A stretch of DNA of 64,000 bases from Microbulbifer agarilyticus (GTDB lineage: Bacteria; Pseudomonadota; Gammaproteobacteria; Pseudomonadales; Cellvibrionaceae). Below, in pieces: positions 26,243-35,501 of this stretch; the first letter of the stretch is position 1; each line of letters begins with the position of its first letter. The notes under the pieces are model-generated. The model had not been told where the DNA came from. It saw nothing but the letters and a program-made list of their open reading frames with translations, and did no database searches. The stretch is from positions 186,001 to 250,000 of the forward strand of contig NZ_JAHVKO010000004.1 in the NCBI RefSeq assembly GCF_019800665.1, in the 5' to 3' direction. A program made the position numbers and the translations under genes.

Positions 26243-26376
26243 GGAGTCGCGGAAAAACGTAGCGAGCGGTTGGCTGGTGGTGGCCGCCGGAGCGCAACAA
26301 CCGGAGCGTACTCAAAGTACGTGAGGATTGTGAGCACCGCCGTCAGGCGACCGCGCAGTAGTTTTTCAGTGATTCC
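26243..26376. repeat. Long imperfect palindrome between lysM gene and dprA
   Basis: The left arm (26243-26269, core GGAAAAACGTAG) pairs imperfectly with the right arm (26351-26376, containing GTTTTTCAGTGATTCC). The symmetry continues inward through a GC-rich zone to a central hairpin, CGTAC-TCAAA-GTACG (26307-26321). The whole 134 bp folds as one interrupted stem. The right end touches the stop codon of the LysM gene. Confidence 0.6.
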
Positions 26377-27443
26377 TAGGGGTTGCGCACCAGATCCATT
26401 ACTGCCAGCGGCTTTTCGGCTTCCAGCACCAGGCCGAGGCTCATTTTTTCGAAGCTGCGGAATACCATCAGCACACCGGCGCGCTCGTCCGGCAGTTTCA
26501 CGTTCTGACGGGCGATGCGATCGCGCACGGTAGCGCCGCGCTTGTAGATCGCCAGTACATTACCGGGTTCCAGGCCTTCGCGCAGGCCGCGGTTGATGGC
26601 AACCACATCATACTTGGCGACCTGGGTTACACCCTCTTCCACACCGAGGATAACGCCATCCACAGGCACTGCCGGAGCGCTGGGCTGGAACAGTGCGGCA
26701 ATCGCGCGCTCTTCCACCGGCAGCAAGCGGTCTTCCAGACGCATGTCGCGGCTGCTGCGGGTCACATCCAGGGTGGCCACGGCGAATTCGCTGTTGGCGT
26801 TATCCACATCCAGCTGACGCAGGTCTACGGAGGCGACATCCAGCGCCTGCTGACCCAGCTCTTCGCCGGTGTAGGGATCGGCGTAAACCGGACCCGGGCG
26901 GTAGACGCCGTAAGACGGCAGCGGTTCGCGGAAATCGCCACGGGCATAAACTTTTTCACCGGCACCCATCAGGATGCGCTGGTCCTGCCCTGAGATGACA
27001 TAAGGAACGCCGCGGAAGGCATTTGGACCGACGATGCGGGTGCGGGACAGGAAGGCATTGATTGCGTCCAGCGGAATGGCTGGGATCGCGGTATCAATGG
27101 GTTCGCGGCGCACGGAGGGGCCCAGGCGGTTGTCGCTGGCCGGGCTCAATCGGTAAGCAGTGGGCGCGCGCTCGAGTTCGAGGCGCGGCTGGCCGTCAAC
27201 GTATACCAGGTTGAGGCGGTCGCCGGGATAGATCAGATGCGGGTTCTCCACCTGCGGGTTCACCTGCCAGATTTCTGGCCAGTACCAAGGCATGGAGAGG
27301 AAGCGCCCGGATATATCCCACAGGGTGTCGCCCTGCTGGACGGTATAGGTGTCCGGATGGTCGGGCTTCAGCAGCGTATCTTGTGCGTGCAAGCCAAAGG
27401 TCGCCAGCAAGGTTGCGGCGGCGGCCAGTATTATTTTTTTCAT
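26376..27443 (-). CDS. LysM domain protein, probably periplasmic peptidoglycan-binding
   Basis: The 355-residue protein has a signal peptide (MKKIILAAAATLLATFGLHA) and one LysM domain at about residues 33-82 (YTVQQGDTLWDISGRFL ... NPHLIYPGDRLNLVYV). LysM binds N-acetylglucosamine in peptidoglycan. The remaining 270 residues form a conserved domain of unknown function with EPGNVLAIYKRGATVRD and ERAGVLMVFRSFEKMSLG. It heads the leftward lysM-dprA series and is divergent from def, an arrangement found in Pseudomonas. AGGA lies 8 nt before the ATG. Confidence 0.92.
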   Translation of the reverse strand: MKKIILAAAATLLATFGLHAQDTLLKPDHPDTYTVQQGDTLWDISGRFLSMPWYWPEIWQVNPQVENPHLIYPGDRLNLVYVDGQPRLELERAPTAYRLSPASDNRLGPSVRREPIDTAIPAIPLDAINAFLSRTRIVGPNAFRGVPYVISGQDQRILMGAGEKVYARGDFREPLPSYGVYRPGPVYADPYTGEELGQQALDVASVDLRQLDVDNANSEFAVATLDVTRSSRDMRLEDRLLPVEERAIAALFQPSAPAVPVDGVILGVEEGVTQVAKYDVVAINRGLREGLEPGNVLAIYKRGATVRDRIARQNVKLPDERAGVLMVFRSFEKMSLGLVLEAEKPLAVMDLVRNP

Positions 27444-27756
27444 GGAAGCATTCCTATGCTTTTTTGTCGCTAACGCTATTGGCCATTCAGTCTGCTGATT
27501 CTTTATACGGCTATCGCTGAGGTTTTATATCGCTATAATCTGTCAGCGCTGGGCCCGGCGGTGGCGGTACTAGCTGTACTAACAGACAGATGCTCTGCTA
27601 GTGCTACTGACCACACGCGGCAAAGTGGGGGCTAAAGGCGCCAGCTGGCGGTTTCGCCAGGGTGCAAAAACTCTCCCCCAGTTCAGCAAATTTCAAGCGC
27701 GATCATTATGTTATCAGCGCAAGTTCCACTAAGACTAGAAGTTTGTCACAGGTGTT
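27444..27756. other. Divergent promoter region between lysM gene and def
   Basis: This 313-bp region holds no gene that I can see. A TATAAT hexamer on the plus strand (27534-27539) could serve a long-leader def transcript, but its -35 is poor. An AT-rich patch at 27700-27715 (CATTATGTTATC) is closer to def. I cannot decide between them. Confidence 0.4.
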
Positions 27757-28263
27757 ATGGCCAAACTGGAAATCCTTGAATTCCCCGATCCCCGCCTGCG
27801 CAAGGTTGCAGAGCCTGTTGCAGAGGTGACGGACGATCACCGCACGCTGATCGAAGACATGTTTGAAACCATGTATGAGGCGCCAGGCGTTGGTCTGGCG
27901 GCGACACAGATCAATGTACACGAGCGCATTGTGGTGATTGATGTGTCGGAAGATCAGAGCGAGCCGCTGGTGCTGATCAACCCTGAGGTTGAGGTGCTCG
28001 ATGCGGAAATCCACAAGTACGACGAGGGCTGTCTGTCGGTCCCGGGCTTCTACGAAAAGGTAGAGCGCCCGCGCAAGATCCGCCTGAAGGCGCTGGATCG
28101 CAATGGTGAGGCGTATGCGCTGGAAGCCGAGGGGTTGCTGGCGGTATGTATCCAGCATGAAATCGACCACCTCGATGGCAAGCTGTTTGTAGATTACATC
28201 TCGCCGCTCAAGCGCAATCGCATTCGTTCCAAGCTGGAGAAGGCGCACCGCCAGCGCGCTTAA
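27757..28263 (+). CDS. def: Peptide deformylase
   Basis: Def removes the formyl group from nascent N-terminal fMet. All three motifs are present: [16 protein letters not shown] (Cys metal ligand) and HEIDHLDG (two His ligands and Glu catalyst). Length 168 is standard for the Fe2+-dependent type 1 enzyme. It is followed by fmt, but a palindromic repeat (copy B) fills the 192-bp gap, which is unusually long for this pair. Confidence 0.98.
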   Translation: MAKLEILEFPDPRLRKVAEPVAEVTDDHRTLIEDMFETMYEAPGVGLAATQINVHERIVVIDVSEDQSEPLVLINPEVEVLDAEIHKYDEGCLSVPGFYEKVERPRKIRLKALDRNGEAYALEAEGLLAVCIQHEIDHLDGKLFVDYISPLKRNRIRSKLEKAHRQRA

Positions 28264-28285
28264 GCACTTAAGGTCGCCCGGTGGC

Positions 28286-28396
28286 GTCGGGTCACCGGGT
28301 GTGGGTTTTCAGGACCACTGTGAACCCATCCCTGGGCGTTTCGGCGCAAACATCCTGTTTGCGACGATCCTGAAAACCCACACCCGGCACCCCGAC
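28286..28396. repeat. Structured intergenic palindrome, copy B (between def and fmt)
   Basis: A perfect 20-bp outer stem pairs 28295-28314 with 28368-28387 (CCGGGTGTGGG... with ...CCCACACCCGG), plus a further GTCGGG/CCCGAC outside it. The inner hairpin is CGCAAACA-TCC-TGTTTGCG (28345-28363). The conserved unpaired core reads GAACCCATCCCTGGGCG on this strand, the reverse complement of the core in copies A and C, so B is inverted relative to them. Confidence 0.8.
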
Positions 28397-28455
28397 TTCG
28401 CATTTTATTTGTGGACTTATCTATAAGTCCGCCCTTTCTTACCCGAAATACTGCC

Positions 28456-29424
28456 ATGAGCCTCAATATTATCTTTGCCGGCACGCCCGATTTTGCTGCC
28501 GTCCACCTGCAAACCCTGCTCGACAGCGAACACAACGTCATCGCCGTCTACAGCCAGCCGGATCGCCCCGCCGGGCGTGGCAAGAAGCTGCTGGCGAGCC
28601 CGGTGAAGCAGCTGGCGCTGGAACACGAGATCCCGGTGTATCAGCCCCTGTCGTTGCGCGATGAACAGGCGCAACAGGAGCTGGCGGCGCTGAATGCGGA
28701 CCTGATGGTGGTGGTGGCTTACGGTTTGATTCTGCCGCAGGTGGTACTGGACACGCCGCGGCTTGGTTGTGTGAACGTGCACGCATCTCTGTTGCCGCGT
28801 TGGCGCGGTGCGGCGCCGATTCAGCGTGCGGTGGAAGCCGGCGATGCGGAGAGTGGCGTGGCGATTATGCAAATGGAGGCGGGGCTGGATACCGGGCCGG
28901 TGCTGGTGGAGGCGCGCACGCCGATTGCCGCGGGCGAGACCGGCGGCAGCCTGCACGACAAGCTGGCCGGGCTCGGTGGGCCGGCGCTACTGGAAGCGCT
29001 GGCCATGCTGGAGAGGGACACCGCGAAACCGCAGGTGCAAGACGATGCACTGGCGAATTACGCGGGCAAGATCACCAAAGAAGAGGCGCGGCTCGACTGG
29101 AACCGCCCGGCAGCGGAATTGGAGCGCCTGGTGCGGGCGTTCAACCCTTTCCCGGTTTGCTGGACCGAGTACCGGGACAACAAGGGCAAGCCACAGCGAC
29201 TGCGGGTATACGCGGCGAAGCTGGAACAGGGCTGCCACAACGACACCCCGGGGACCATTCTCAGCGCCGATGACGAGGGTGTTCTCGTTGCCTGTGGCCG
29301 CGAAGCATTGCGCCTGACGCAACTACAATTGCCAGGCAAGAAGGCACTGCCGGTGGCGGAGATATTGAAAGGTTACCGCGATCTGTTTGCCGCGGGCATC
29401 ACTTTGGGAGCAGCCGATGAATGA
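28456..29424 (+). CDS. fmt: Methionyl-tRNA formyltransferase
   Basis: Fmt transfers a formyl group to initiator Met-tRNA. The N-terminal [15 protein letters not shown], the catalytic region [20 protein letters not shown] and the GxD-type motif AGLDTGPVL are present, with the C-terminal OB domain ending in [14 protein letters not shown]. The chosen ATG at 28456 gives 322 residues. Its last codons overlap the rsmB start by 8 nt, so translation of the two is probably coupled. Confidence 0.97.
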   Translation: MSLNIIFAGTPDFAAVHLQTLLDSEHNVIAVYSQPDRPAGRGKKLLASPVKQLALEHEIPVYQPLSLRDEQAQQELAALNADLMVVVAYGLILPQVVLDTPRLGCVNVHASLLPRWRGAAPIQRAVEAGDAESGVAIMQMEAGLDTGPVLVEARTPIAAGETGGSLHDKLAGLGGPALLEALAMLERDTAKPQVQDDALANYAGKITKEEARLDWNRPAAELERLVRAFNPFPVCWTEYRDNKGKPQRLRVYAAKLEQGCHNDTPGTILSADDEGVLVACGREALRLTQLQLPGKKALPVAEILKGYRDLFAAGITLGAADE

Positions 29425-30724
29425 TCCAAGAGCCCTGACGGCGCGGGTAATCGCGCGCCTGTATCAGGACCGCGGCTCCCTGCAGCGTTTGCTGCCGTGG
29501 GCGGAAAAACAGGTCGACGAGAAAGACCGTTCACTGCTGCGCGAACTCTGTTACGGCACCGCGCGCTTCGCGCCGCGTCTGGAGCTGATGCTCAACAAAC
29601 TGCTGCGCAAGCCGGTAAAGGACGAAGAGCTGGAAGCACTGATGCTGGTGGGCCTGTACCAGCTGGAGTACACGCGCATTCCCGACCACGCGGCGATTGC
29701 CGCCACCGTGGAAGCGGCCCGCGCGATCAAGCTCGGCCACGCCACCGGAGTGGTTAATGGTGTGCTGCGCAATGCGCTGCGTAATAAGGAAGTGCTCACT
29801 CGCAAACTCTCCGGCAACCCACAGTTCAGCTCCGCGCACCCGGAGTGGCTGCAGCAAGCGGTAAAGGGCGCCTGGGGCACCGATGCGCGCACCATCTTCA
29901 CCGCGAACAACGAAAACCCGCCGATGACCTTGCGGGTGAATCAATCGCAAATCAGCCGCGATGACTATCTGCAACAGCTGCAAGATGCCGGTATCAACGC
30001 CGAGCCCTGCGCCTTCTCCACAGCGGGCCTGATTCTGGAGAGCCCGGTAGCGGTCAGCCGCCTGCCGGGCTTCGAAGACGGACTCGTCAGCGTGCAGGAC
30101 CAGTCGGCACAACTCGCCGCCCCGTTGCTGGATCCACAGCCTGGTGAGCGCGTGCTCGACGCCTGCGCCGCGCCCGGCGGCAAAACCTGCCACCTGCTGG
30201 AGCTACAGCCGGACCTCGACCTCAGCGCACTGGATATTGAAGAAGATCGCCTCGACCGGGTCATCGAAAACCTCGAACGGCTCGGTATGGGCGCGCAAAT
30301 CATCTGCGCAGACGCCGCCGAACCCGAGCACTGGTGGGATGGCGAACCTTTCGACCGCATCCTGCTCGACGCGCCCTGCTCGGCCACCGGCGTGATCCGT
30401 CGCAACCCCGACATCAAGCTACTGCGGCGCCCGGAAGATATTCAGGAGCTCGCCGCGCTACAGGGCAAGATCCTGCGTGCAATGTGGCGCCTTTTGAAAC
30501 CTGGCGGCACACTCCTTTACGCCACATGTTCCATACTCCCGGAGGAAAACAGCGCTCAAGTGGCACGCTTCGTTGCGGAGACACCGGATGCGAGGGACAA
30601 TACGCCGCAGTTGTTGCACGGGGAGCCCTGGGGATTGCCGCAGGAAGTCGGTATGCAGTTGCTGCCAGGCCTCCATGCAGGCGATGGGTTTTACTACGCA
30701 AAGCTTGAAAAGCAGGCACAGTAA
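29417..30724 (+). CDS. rsmB: 16S rRNA m5C967 methyltransferase
   Basis: RsmB (Sun/Fmu) methylates C967 of 16S rRNA. An N-terminal NusB-like RNA-binding domain ([21 protein letters not shown] block, [13 protein letters not shown]) precedes the SAM-dependent domain: [23 protein letters not shown] and the two catalytic cysteines in [11 protein letters not shown] and [13 protein letters not shown]. The ATG at 29417 has GGGAG 7 nt upstream, inside the fmt end; an upstream in-frame start at 29387 is not needed. The product is 435 aa. Confidence 0.96.
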   Translation: MNDPRALTARVIARLYQDRGSLQRLLPWAEKQVDEKDRSLLRELCYGTARFAPRLELMLNKLLRKPVKDEELEALMLVGLYQLEYTRIPDHAAIAATVEAARAIKLGHATGVVNGVLRNALRNKEVLTRKLSGNPQFSSAHPEWLQQAVKGAWGTDARTIFTANNENPPMTLRVNQSQISRDDYLQQLQDAGINAEPCAFSTAGLILESPVAVSRLPGFEDGLVSVQDQSAQLAAPLLDPQPGERVLDACAAPGGKTCHLLELQPDLDLSALDIEEDRLDRVIENLERLGMGAQIICADAAEPEHWWDGEPFDRILLDAPCSATGVIRRNPDIKLLRRPEDIQELAALQGKILRAMWRLLKPGGTLLYATCSILPEENSAQVARFVAETPDARDNTPQLLHGEPWGLPQEVGMQLLPGLHAGDGFYYAKLEKQAQ

Positions 30725-30780
30725 GCCGACCACGTTTGCTAAGACTCGTGCGCTTACGAAGTACAAGAGTAAAAATTTAG

Positions 30781-30890
30781 GCTGGTCAGCCGGTGCAGGA
30801 TGTCAGGATCGTCGCAAACAGGATGTTTGCGCCGAAGCGCCCAGGGATGGGTTTACAGTGGTCCTGACATCTTGCACCGGTTGGCCGGCC
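30781..30890. repeat. Structured intergenic palindrome, copy C (between rsmB and trkA)
   Basis: A 19-bp outer stem pairs 30790-30808 with 30862-30880 with a single G-T mismatch. The inner hairpin is CGCAAACA-GGA-TGTTTGCG (30813-30831), the same arms as copy B. The conserved core GCGCCCAGGGATGGGTTTAC (30837-30856) is unpaired. It lies between rsmB and trkA, which are otherwise neighbours. Confidence 0.8.
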
Positions 30891-30960
30891 GCCACGCCCG
30901 CGAAAGAATCCGCAAAGCGGGTGGCACCAAGGCCAGAAGCCAAAGGCCCAATCGCATAAT

Positions 30961-32346
30961 ATGAAAATCATTATTCTCGGCGCCGGCCAGGTCGGTGGAT
31001 CACTGGCGGAAAGTCTCGCCTCGGAGCGCAACGACATTGTTCTGGTGGACAGCAACGAGAAGACCCTGCGCGAGCTCCGCGACAAGATCGATATCGGCGT
31101 AGTCGAAGGCCACGCGTCCCATCCGGATATCCTGCAAGAAGCCGGCATCGAAGACGCCGACATCCTCGTCGCCGTCACCAACAACGACGAAACCAATATG
31201 GCCGCGTGCCAGATCGCGCACTCGTTGTTCCGGGTACCTACGAAAATCGCGCGCGTGCGCGCATCCGCCTACCTGCAATATCCCGAGCTGTTTTCCACCG
31301 AGTCGATTCCCATCGACGTATTGATCAGCCCGGAACAGATCGTGTCTGAATACATCGCGCGACTGATCGCCCACCCCGGCGCCCTACAGGTGCTCGATTT
31401 TGCCGACGGCCGCGTACAGCTGGTTGCGGTGCGGGCGGTACAGGGTGGGCCTCTGGTTGGCCATCAGCTGCGCTACCTGCGCGAGCATATGCCCAAGGTC
31501 GACACCCGGGTTGCCGCCATCTACCGCCGCAACAGCCCCATCATCCCGCAGGGCTCCACCGTCATCGAAGCCGGCGACGAAGTCTTCTTTATCGCCGCCA
31601 AACAAGATATCCGCGCAGTCATGAGCGAGCTGCGCCGCCTCGAACAGGGCTACAAGCGCATCACCATCGCCGGCGGCGGCAATATCGGGCTACGCCTGGC
31701 CACCAAGCTGGAAAACCGCTACTCGGTAAAGATCATCGAGCAGAGCCACGAGCGCTGTATCTTCCTGTCGGAAGAGTTGAGCAACAGCATCGTGCTGCAC
31801 GGCAGCGCCTCGGACCAGGACCTGCTGCTGGAAGAGAATATCGAAGACACCGATGTTTTTCTGGCACTCACCAACGACGACGAAGCCAACATCATGTCGT
31901 CACTGTTGGCGAAGCGACTGGGTGCGCGCAAGGTCATGGCGCTGATCAACAACCGCGCCTATGTGGACCTGGTACAGGGCGGCGAAATCGATATCGCCAT
32001 CTCGCCACAGCAAAATACCATTGGCAGCCTGCTCACCCATGTGCGTCGCGGCGACATGGTGAACGTACACTCCCTGCGCCGCGGCGCAGCAGAAGCGATC
32101 GAAGTGATTGCCCACGGCGACAACCGCACCTCGAAGGTAGTGGGCAGAAAAATTGAGGACATCGACCTGCCGGAAGGTGCCAGCATCGGCGCCATCGTGC
32201 GCGAGCGCGACGGCGAGAGCCAAGTGCTGATCGCCCACGACAACATCGTGGTGGAGACCGACGACCATGTAATCGTGTTCCTCGTCGACCGCCGCCACAC
32301 CCGCCACGTGGAACAGCTGTTCCAGGTCGGCTTTAGCTTCTTCTGA
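30961..32346 (+). CDS. trkA: Trk potassium uptake system NAD-binding subunit TrkA
   Basis: TrkA is the cytosolic regulatory subunit of the Trk K+ uptake system and binds NAD(H). Two Rossmann RCK units are visible: [20 protein letters not shown] at the N terminus and [19 protein letters not shown] near residue 233, each followed by a TrkA-C domain. Length 461 agrees with E. coli TrkA (458). trkH follows after 17 bp, so channel and regulator are made together. Confidence 0.97.
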   Translation: MKIIILGAGQVGGSLAESLASERNDIVLVDSNEKTLRELRDKIDIGVVEGHASHPDILQEAGIEDADILVAVTNNDETNMAACQIAHSLFRVPTKIARVRASAYLQYPELFSTESIPIDVLISPEQIVSEYIARLIAHPGALQVLDFADGRVQLVAVRAVQGGPLVGHQLRYLREHMPKVDTRVAAIYRRNSPIIPQGSTVIEAGDEVFFIAAKQDIRAVMSELRRLEQGYKRITIAGGGNIGLRLATKLENRYSVKIIEQSHERCIFLSEELSNSIVLHGSASDQDLLLEENIEDTDVFLALTNDDEANIMSSLLAKRLGARKVMALINNRAYVDLVQGGEIDIAISPQQNTIGSLLTHVRRGDMVNVHSLRRGAAEAIEVIAHGDNRTSKVVGRKIEDIDLPEGASIGAIVRERDGESQVLIAHDNIVVETDDHVIVFLVDRRHTRHVEQLFQVGFSFF

Positions 32347-32363
32347 CGTCGGGACACGATTAG

Positions 32364-33815
32364 ATGCGTTTAGCAGTCATAGCGCGGGTCTTCGGCATAC
32401 TTCTGACGGTGTTCAGCCTTACCCTGTTGCCGCCGATCGGTGTATCGCTGTGGTACGACGACGACACCCACGTAGCGTTTTCCATCGCGTTTGGCATCAC
32501 CCTGATCACCGGCTTGCTGATGTGGCTGCCGGTGCACGACCTGAAACAAGACCTGCGCACCCGCGACGGTTTCGTCGTCACCTCGCTGTTCTGGCTGATT
32601 CTGGGCAGCTTCGGTGCCCTGCCGCTGATTATCAGCCCCGCGCCTGATCTCAATGTGGTGGATTCCATTTTTGAATCTATTTCCGGACTCACCACAACCG
32701 GCGCCACCACCATTGTCGGCCTGGATACCCTGCCTCCAGCCATTTTGTATTACCGCCAGCAACTGCAGTGGTTTGGTGGCATCGGGGTAATTGTGATTGC
32801 GCTGGCTATTCTGCCGATGCTAGGCATCGGTGGTATGCAGCTGTATAAGGCGGAAATGCCGGGCCCGGTCAAAGACACCAAGCTGACACCGCGCATCGCG
32901 GAAACCGCACGTGCACTAATCGTTATCTATGTCGCGCTCACCGTGCTGTGCGGAATTGGCTACTGGTGGGCCGGTATGACCGCGTTCGACGCCGTGGGGC
33001 ACGCATTTTCCACCGTGGCGAACGGCGGTTTTTCCACGCACGATGCGAGCATGGGCTTCTATGCCAACAACAACGCGATTATGGCGATCGCGATTATCTT
33101 TATGCTGACCGCGGCGATTAACTTTGGCCTGCACTTTTATGCGCTGGGTAACCGCACCCTCAAGCATTACTGGAAAGATTCTGAGTTTCGCTTCTACATA
33201 CTGGTAACCTTTTTTTCCAGCATCATTATCATCGGCTACCTGTTCACTTCGGGCACCTTCAATATGAAGGACAGCTTCCTGCACGGAATTTTCCAGGTGG
33301 TCTCAATCGGTACTACCGCGGGTTTTGCCTCAGAGAGCTTTGCACTGTGGCCGGCTTTCTTGCCCTATATTTTGTTATTGCTCGGAATCATGGGTGCCTG
33401 CGCGGGTTCCACATCGGGTGGCATTAAAGCCGTGCGGGTAATGCTGATTGTTAAATCCGGCCTGCGCGAGCTCAGTCGCCTGGTACACCCCAATGCCGTT
33501 GTGCCGATCAAGGTAAATAAAAAAATCGTACCTACCCGTGTCACCGATGCGGTATGGGGGTTTTTTGCAATTTATATTCTGTCGTTTTTTATTCTTACGA
33601 TTGTGGTGATGGCGACCGGCGAGAACTTCGTTACCTCGTTTTCCACCGTGGCATCCTGCTTGAGTAATATCGGCCCGGCACTGGGCGACGCTGCTTCGCA
33701 CTACGGCGAAGTCAACGGTGTGGCCAAATGTTTTCTGATTCTCGCGATGCTAATGGGGCGCCTGGAAATCTTTACCCTGTTGGTGCTGCTCACCCCGGCT
33801 TTCTGGCGCCACTAA
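32364..33815 (+). CDS. trkH: Trk potassium transporter membrane subunit TrkH
   Basis: TrkH is the inner-membrane K+-translocating subunit. It contains about ten hydrophobic segments in four pore-loop repeats. Filter-like sequences with central Gly are seen in SISGLTTTGATTIVG, STVANGGFSTHDA, VSIGTTAGFASE and STVASCLSNIGPALG. Length 483 is normal. It is immediately downstream of trkA and ends 34 bp before the convergent phosphatidyltransferase gene. Confidence 0.97.
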   Translation: MRLAVIARVFGILLTVFSLTLLPPIGVSLWYDDDTHVAFSIAFGITLITGLLMWLPVHDLKQDLRTRDGFVVTSLFWLILGSFGALPLIISPAPDLNVVDSIFESISGLTTTGATTIVGLDTLPPAILYYRQQLQWFGGIGVIVIALAILPMLGIGGMQLYKAEMPGPVKDTKLTPRIAETARALIVIYVALTVLCGIGYWWAGMTAFDAVGHAFSTVANGGFSTHDASMGFYANNNAIMAIAIIFMLTAAINFGLHFYALGNRTLKHYWKDSEFRFYILVTFFSSIIIIGYLFTSGTFNMKDSFLHGIFQVVSIGTTAGFASESFALWPAFLPYILLLLGIMGACAGSTSGGIKAVRVMLIVKSGLRELSRLVHPNAVVPIKVNKKIVPTRVTDAVWGFFAIYILSFFILTIVVMATGENFVTSFSTVASCLSNIGPALGDAASHYGEVNGVAKCFLILAMLMGRLEIFTLLVLLTPAFWRH

Positions 33816-33848
33816 TTCCTTTTATGCTAACCGGAGTTAAGGGAGACA

Positions 33849-34496
33849 CTACTCAAAGGTGTCTTCTTTGCCGCGCATAACATCCCAATAGCGCGGCAAG
33901 AAACGCGCTAGCACCCACACCTCCAAAATACAGCCAATCAGCGTCAGCGCCTCCATGGTGTGATCAAAAACCTTCTCTTCTGTGGTGCTTTCCGGGATGA
34001 GTTCAATTGCCAGCTGCTCGGCGAAGCCTATTCCAAGTATTAAAAATGCAAGCGCCATAGCTGCACGTGACAACCATTCCGGGCGAAGCTGCGGACGCCT
34101 TTTAAGCCACAAAAGTAATACCGGGTAGGCCGTTAGCTGTATTGAAAATCGTGTAATAACCAACGTGGTGTAGATGCCACTTATGGATCCGTAGTGCCAC
34201 AATAGTGGGATTAGCGCGAGGATATAAATACGATCGGCGACAGGGTCCAGTAAGGCGCCAAAATAGGAGTGCCAATTAAACCGATTTGCCAGCCAGCCGT
34301 CGAGCTGGTCGGTCCACGCGCCGAAACAATAGATCACCAGCGCCCAGAGGTGCTTGTCCGCCAATGACAGCCAGTAAATGATCGGAATCAGCGCAATACG
34401 CAACAGCGACAACCCGGTCGGTAAGAACCGCCAGGGTGACTTTTCTTCGGGTATTGGGGCTTCTTCCGATTCGGGTTCGGGTTCGATTTGGCTCAT
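33849..34496 (-). CDS. CDP-alcohol phosphatidyltransferase family protein
   Basis: This 215-residue integral membrane enzyme would transfer a phosphatidyl group from CDP-diacylglycerol to an alcohol. The family motif is at residues 63-88: Asp63, Asp66-Gly67, Gly80, Asp84 and Asp88 are all present. The usual Arg after Ala70 is Asn (WLANRF). Five or so hydrophobic helices surround it, and an acidic N-terminal tail (EPEPESEEAPIPEEKS) precedes the first. It may be a PgsA-like or cardiolipin-type synthase paralogue; the substrate is not readable. Confidence 0.85.
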   Translation of the reverse strand: MSQIEPEPESEEAPIPEEKSPWRFLPTGLSLLRIALIPIIYWLSLADKHLWALVIYCFGAWTDQLDGWLANRFNWHSYFGALLDPVADRIYILALIPLLWHYGSISGIYTTLVITRFSIQLTAYPVLLLWLKRRPQLRPEWLSRAAMALAFLILGIGFAEQLAIELIPESTTEEKVFDHTMEALTLIGCILEVWVLARFLPRYWDVMRGKEDTFE

Positions 34497-34574
34497 CGAG
34501 GTATGGGTTATTGAAATACCTACCTATGAGCTTAATCGAAATTTTCCAGGAATCCCGCGGCGGCACAAACTAAG

Positions 34575-35144
34575 TTAGTCCGTGTCTGTTTGCTCACTGG
34601 CAGCTCGATTGGACGGCGTATGAAAGGCATCGAATTTTTCCAAAAGGACGGCTCTCACATCTGCGGGCCAGGATTTTGTCGCCACGATAAATCCGGCCCG
34701 GCTGTTTCGGTACATGGCGCGTGCAGCTTCTTCAAAGCCTTGCGCGTCAGCAAAAAGCGAGAGCAGTTTATACAGCTGGTTTTGCTGAATACTGAGCTGC
34801 TCTTCCGCGGTCGCGTTTTTGATGGCCGCATCGACCAAACGTCGCAACGTCACCGAAGCGCCGCCGCGCTGTGTCGCCAACCACTCCCAATGCGCCGGCA
34901 ACAGGGTCACCTCACGGGAGGTAACGCCCAGCTTCGGCCGCCCGCGGCGGCTTGGCGCAGAAAGCCTCGCGATGACACTTTCCACGTCACCCTGCCAGTC
35001 CACCTCAATGCGCTTGCAGGTATCCAGTGCCATCACCACTGGCTCGATGCCCGCCGCCCGTGACCTGCTCTTGCGCACAACGCTCTCGAGATCGCCACGG
35101 GCGATTAGTGATCCGTTGTGAACGGCGAGATATTCCGTTTTCAT
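34575..35144 (-). CDS. DUF2239 family protein with ribbon-helix-helix-like segment
   Basis: This 189-residue protein matches the DUF2239 family, whose signature here is RGRPKLGVTSREVTLLPAHW (residues 67-86) followed by EWLATQRGGASVTLRRLVD. Residues about 77-110 (strand REVTLL, helix HWEWLATQ, helix SVTLRRLVDAAI) read like a ribbon-helix-helix DNA-binding unit. That is my inference. The ATG at 35144 has AGGAG 6 nt upstream. Three palindromes TTACCCGGGTAA sit in and above its promoter, so autorepression is plausible. The C-terminal half is helical with no known motif. Confidence 0.8.
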   Translation of the reverse strand: MKTEYLAVHNGSLIARGDLESVVRKSRSRAAGIEPVVMALDTCKRIEVDWQGDVESVIARLSAPSRRGRPKLGVTSREVTLLPAHWEWLATQRGGASVTLRRLVDAAIKNATAEEQLSIQQNQLYKLLSLFADAQGFEEAARAMYRNSRAGFIVATKSWPADVRAVLLEKFDAFHTPSNRAASEQTDTD

Positions 35145-35179
35145 TTCAACTCCTGAAATATGGGTAGTCAATCTTATTA

Positions 35180-35244
35180 TTACCCGGGTATTAATATAGA
35201 TCAATTTACCCGGGTAATATTCGCGCTTGTTTTTACCCGGATAA
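35180..35244 (-). promoter_or_regulatory. Triple palindromic operator and promoter of the DUF2239 gene
   Basis: Three near-identical sites are present: TTACCCGGGTAT (35180-35191), TTACCCGGGTAA (35206-35217, perfect) and TTACCCGGATAA (35233-35244). Centres are 26 and 27 bp apart. On the minus strand a promoter TTGATC-17-AATAAT can be drawn, with the first site in its spacer and the perfect site adjoining its -35. This is the layout of repressor operators. The remaining 250 bp up to 35501 hold no gene; a GGGCCCGAGA direct repeat is at about 35416-35440. Confidence 0.75.
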
Positions 35245-35501
35245 ATTAATTTAGATATTTGACCGGCAGGTCAATATTTGGGAATTTCCAGCATATGGCT
35301 CACGGGAAGATCCCACAGGCTTAACACTCTCTCCGGAAAGAACCGGGCGGAAAAATTAGAAAGTTGAGGGGAGGCTAGTGCGCAATGGGGGGAAATGGGG
35401 AAATGGTGCGCTCTGGGCCCGAGAACCGGGCCCGAGAGGATACTGCTGCGGCAGGGTTATTTCTGGAACAGTACGCTTGGTAGCGATAGCAGAAAGAAGT
35501 A

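Noticed and set aside
32300..32315. parS-like sequence in trkA (CCACGTGGAACA)
   Set aside because: Only 12 of 16 bases fit; the left outer four are all wrong. It is explained by the trkA codons.
35281..35501. Possible small gene between the DUF2239 promoter and the LpxL-like gene
   Set aside because: Frames here lack a ribosome site and have irregular codon use. The stretch is G-rich with a short direct repeat and no recognisable product.
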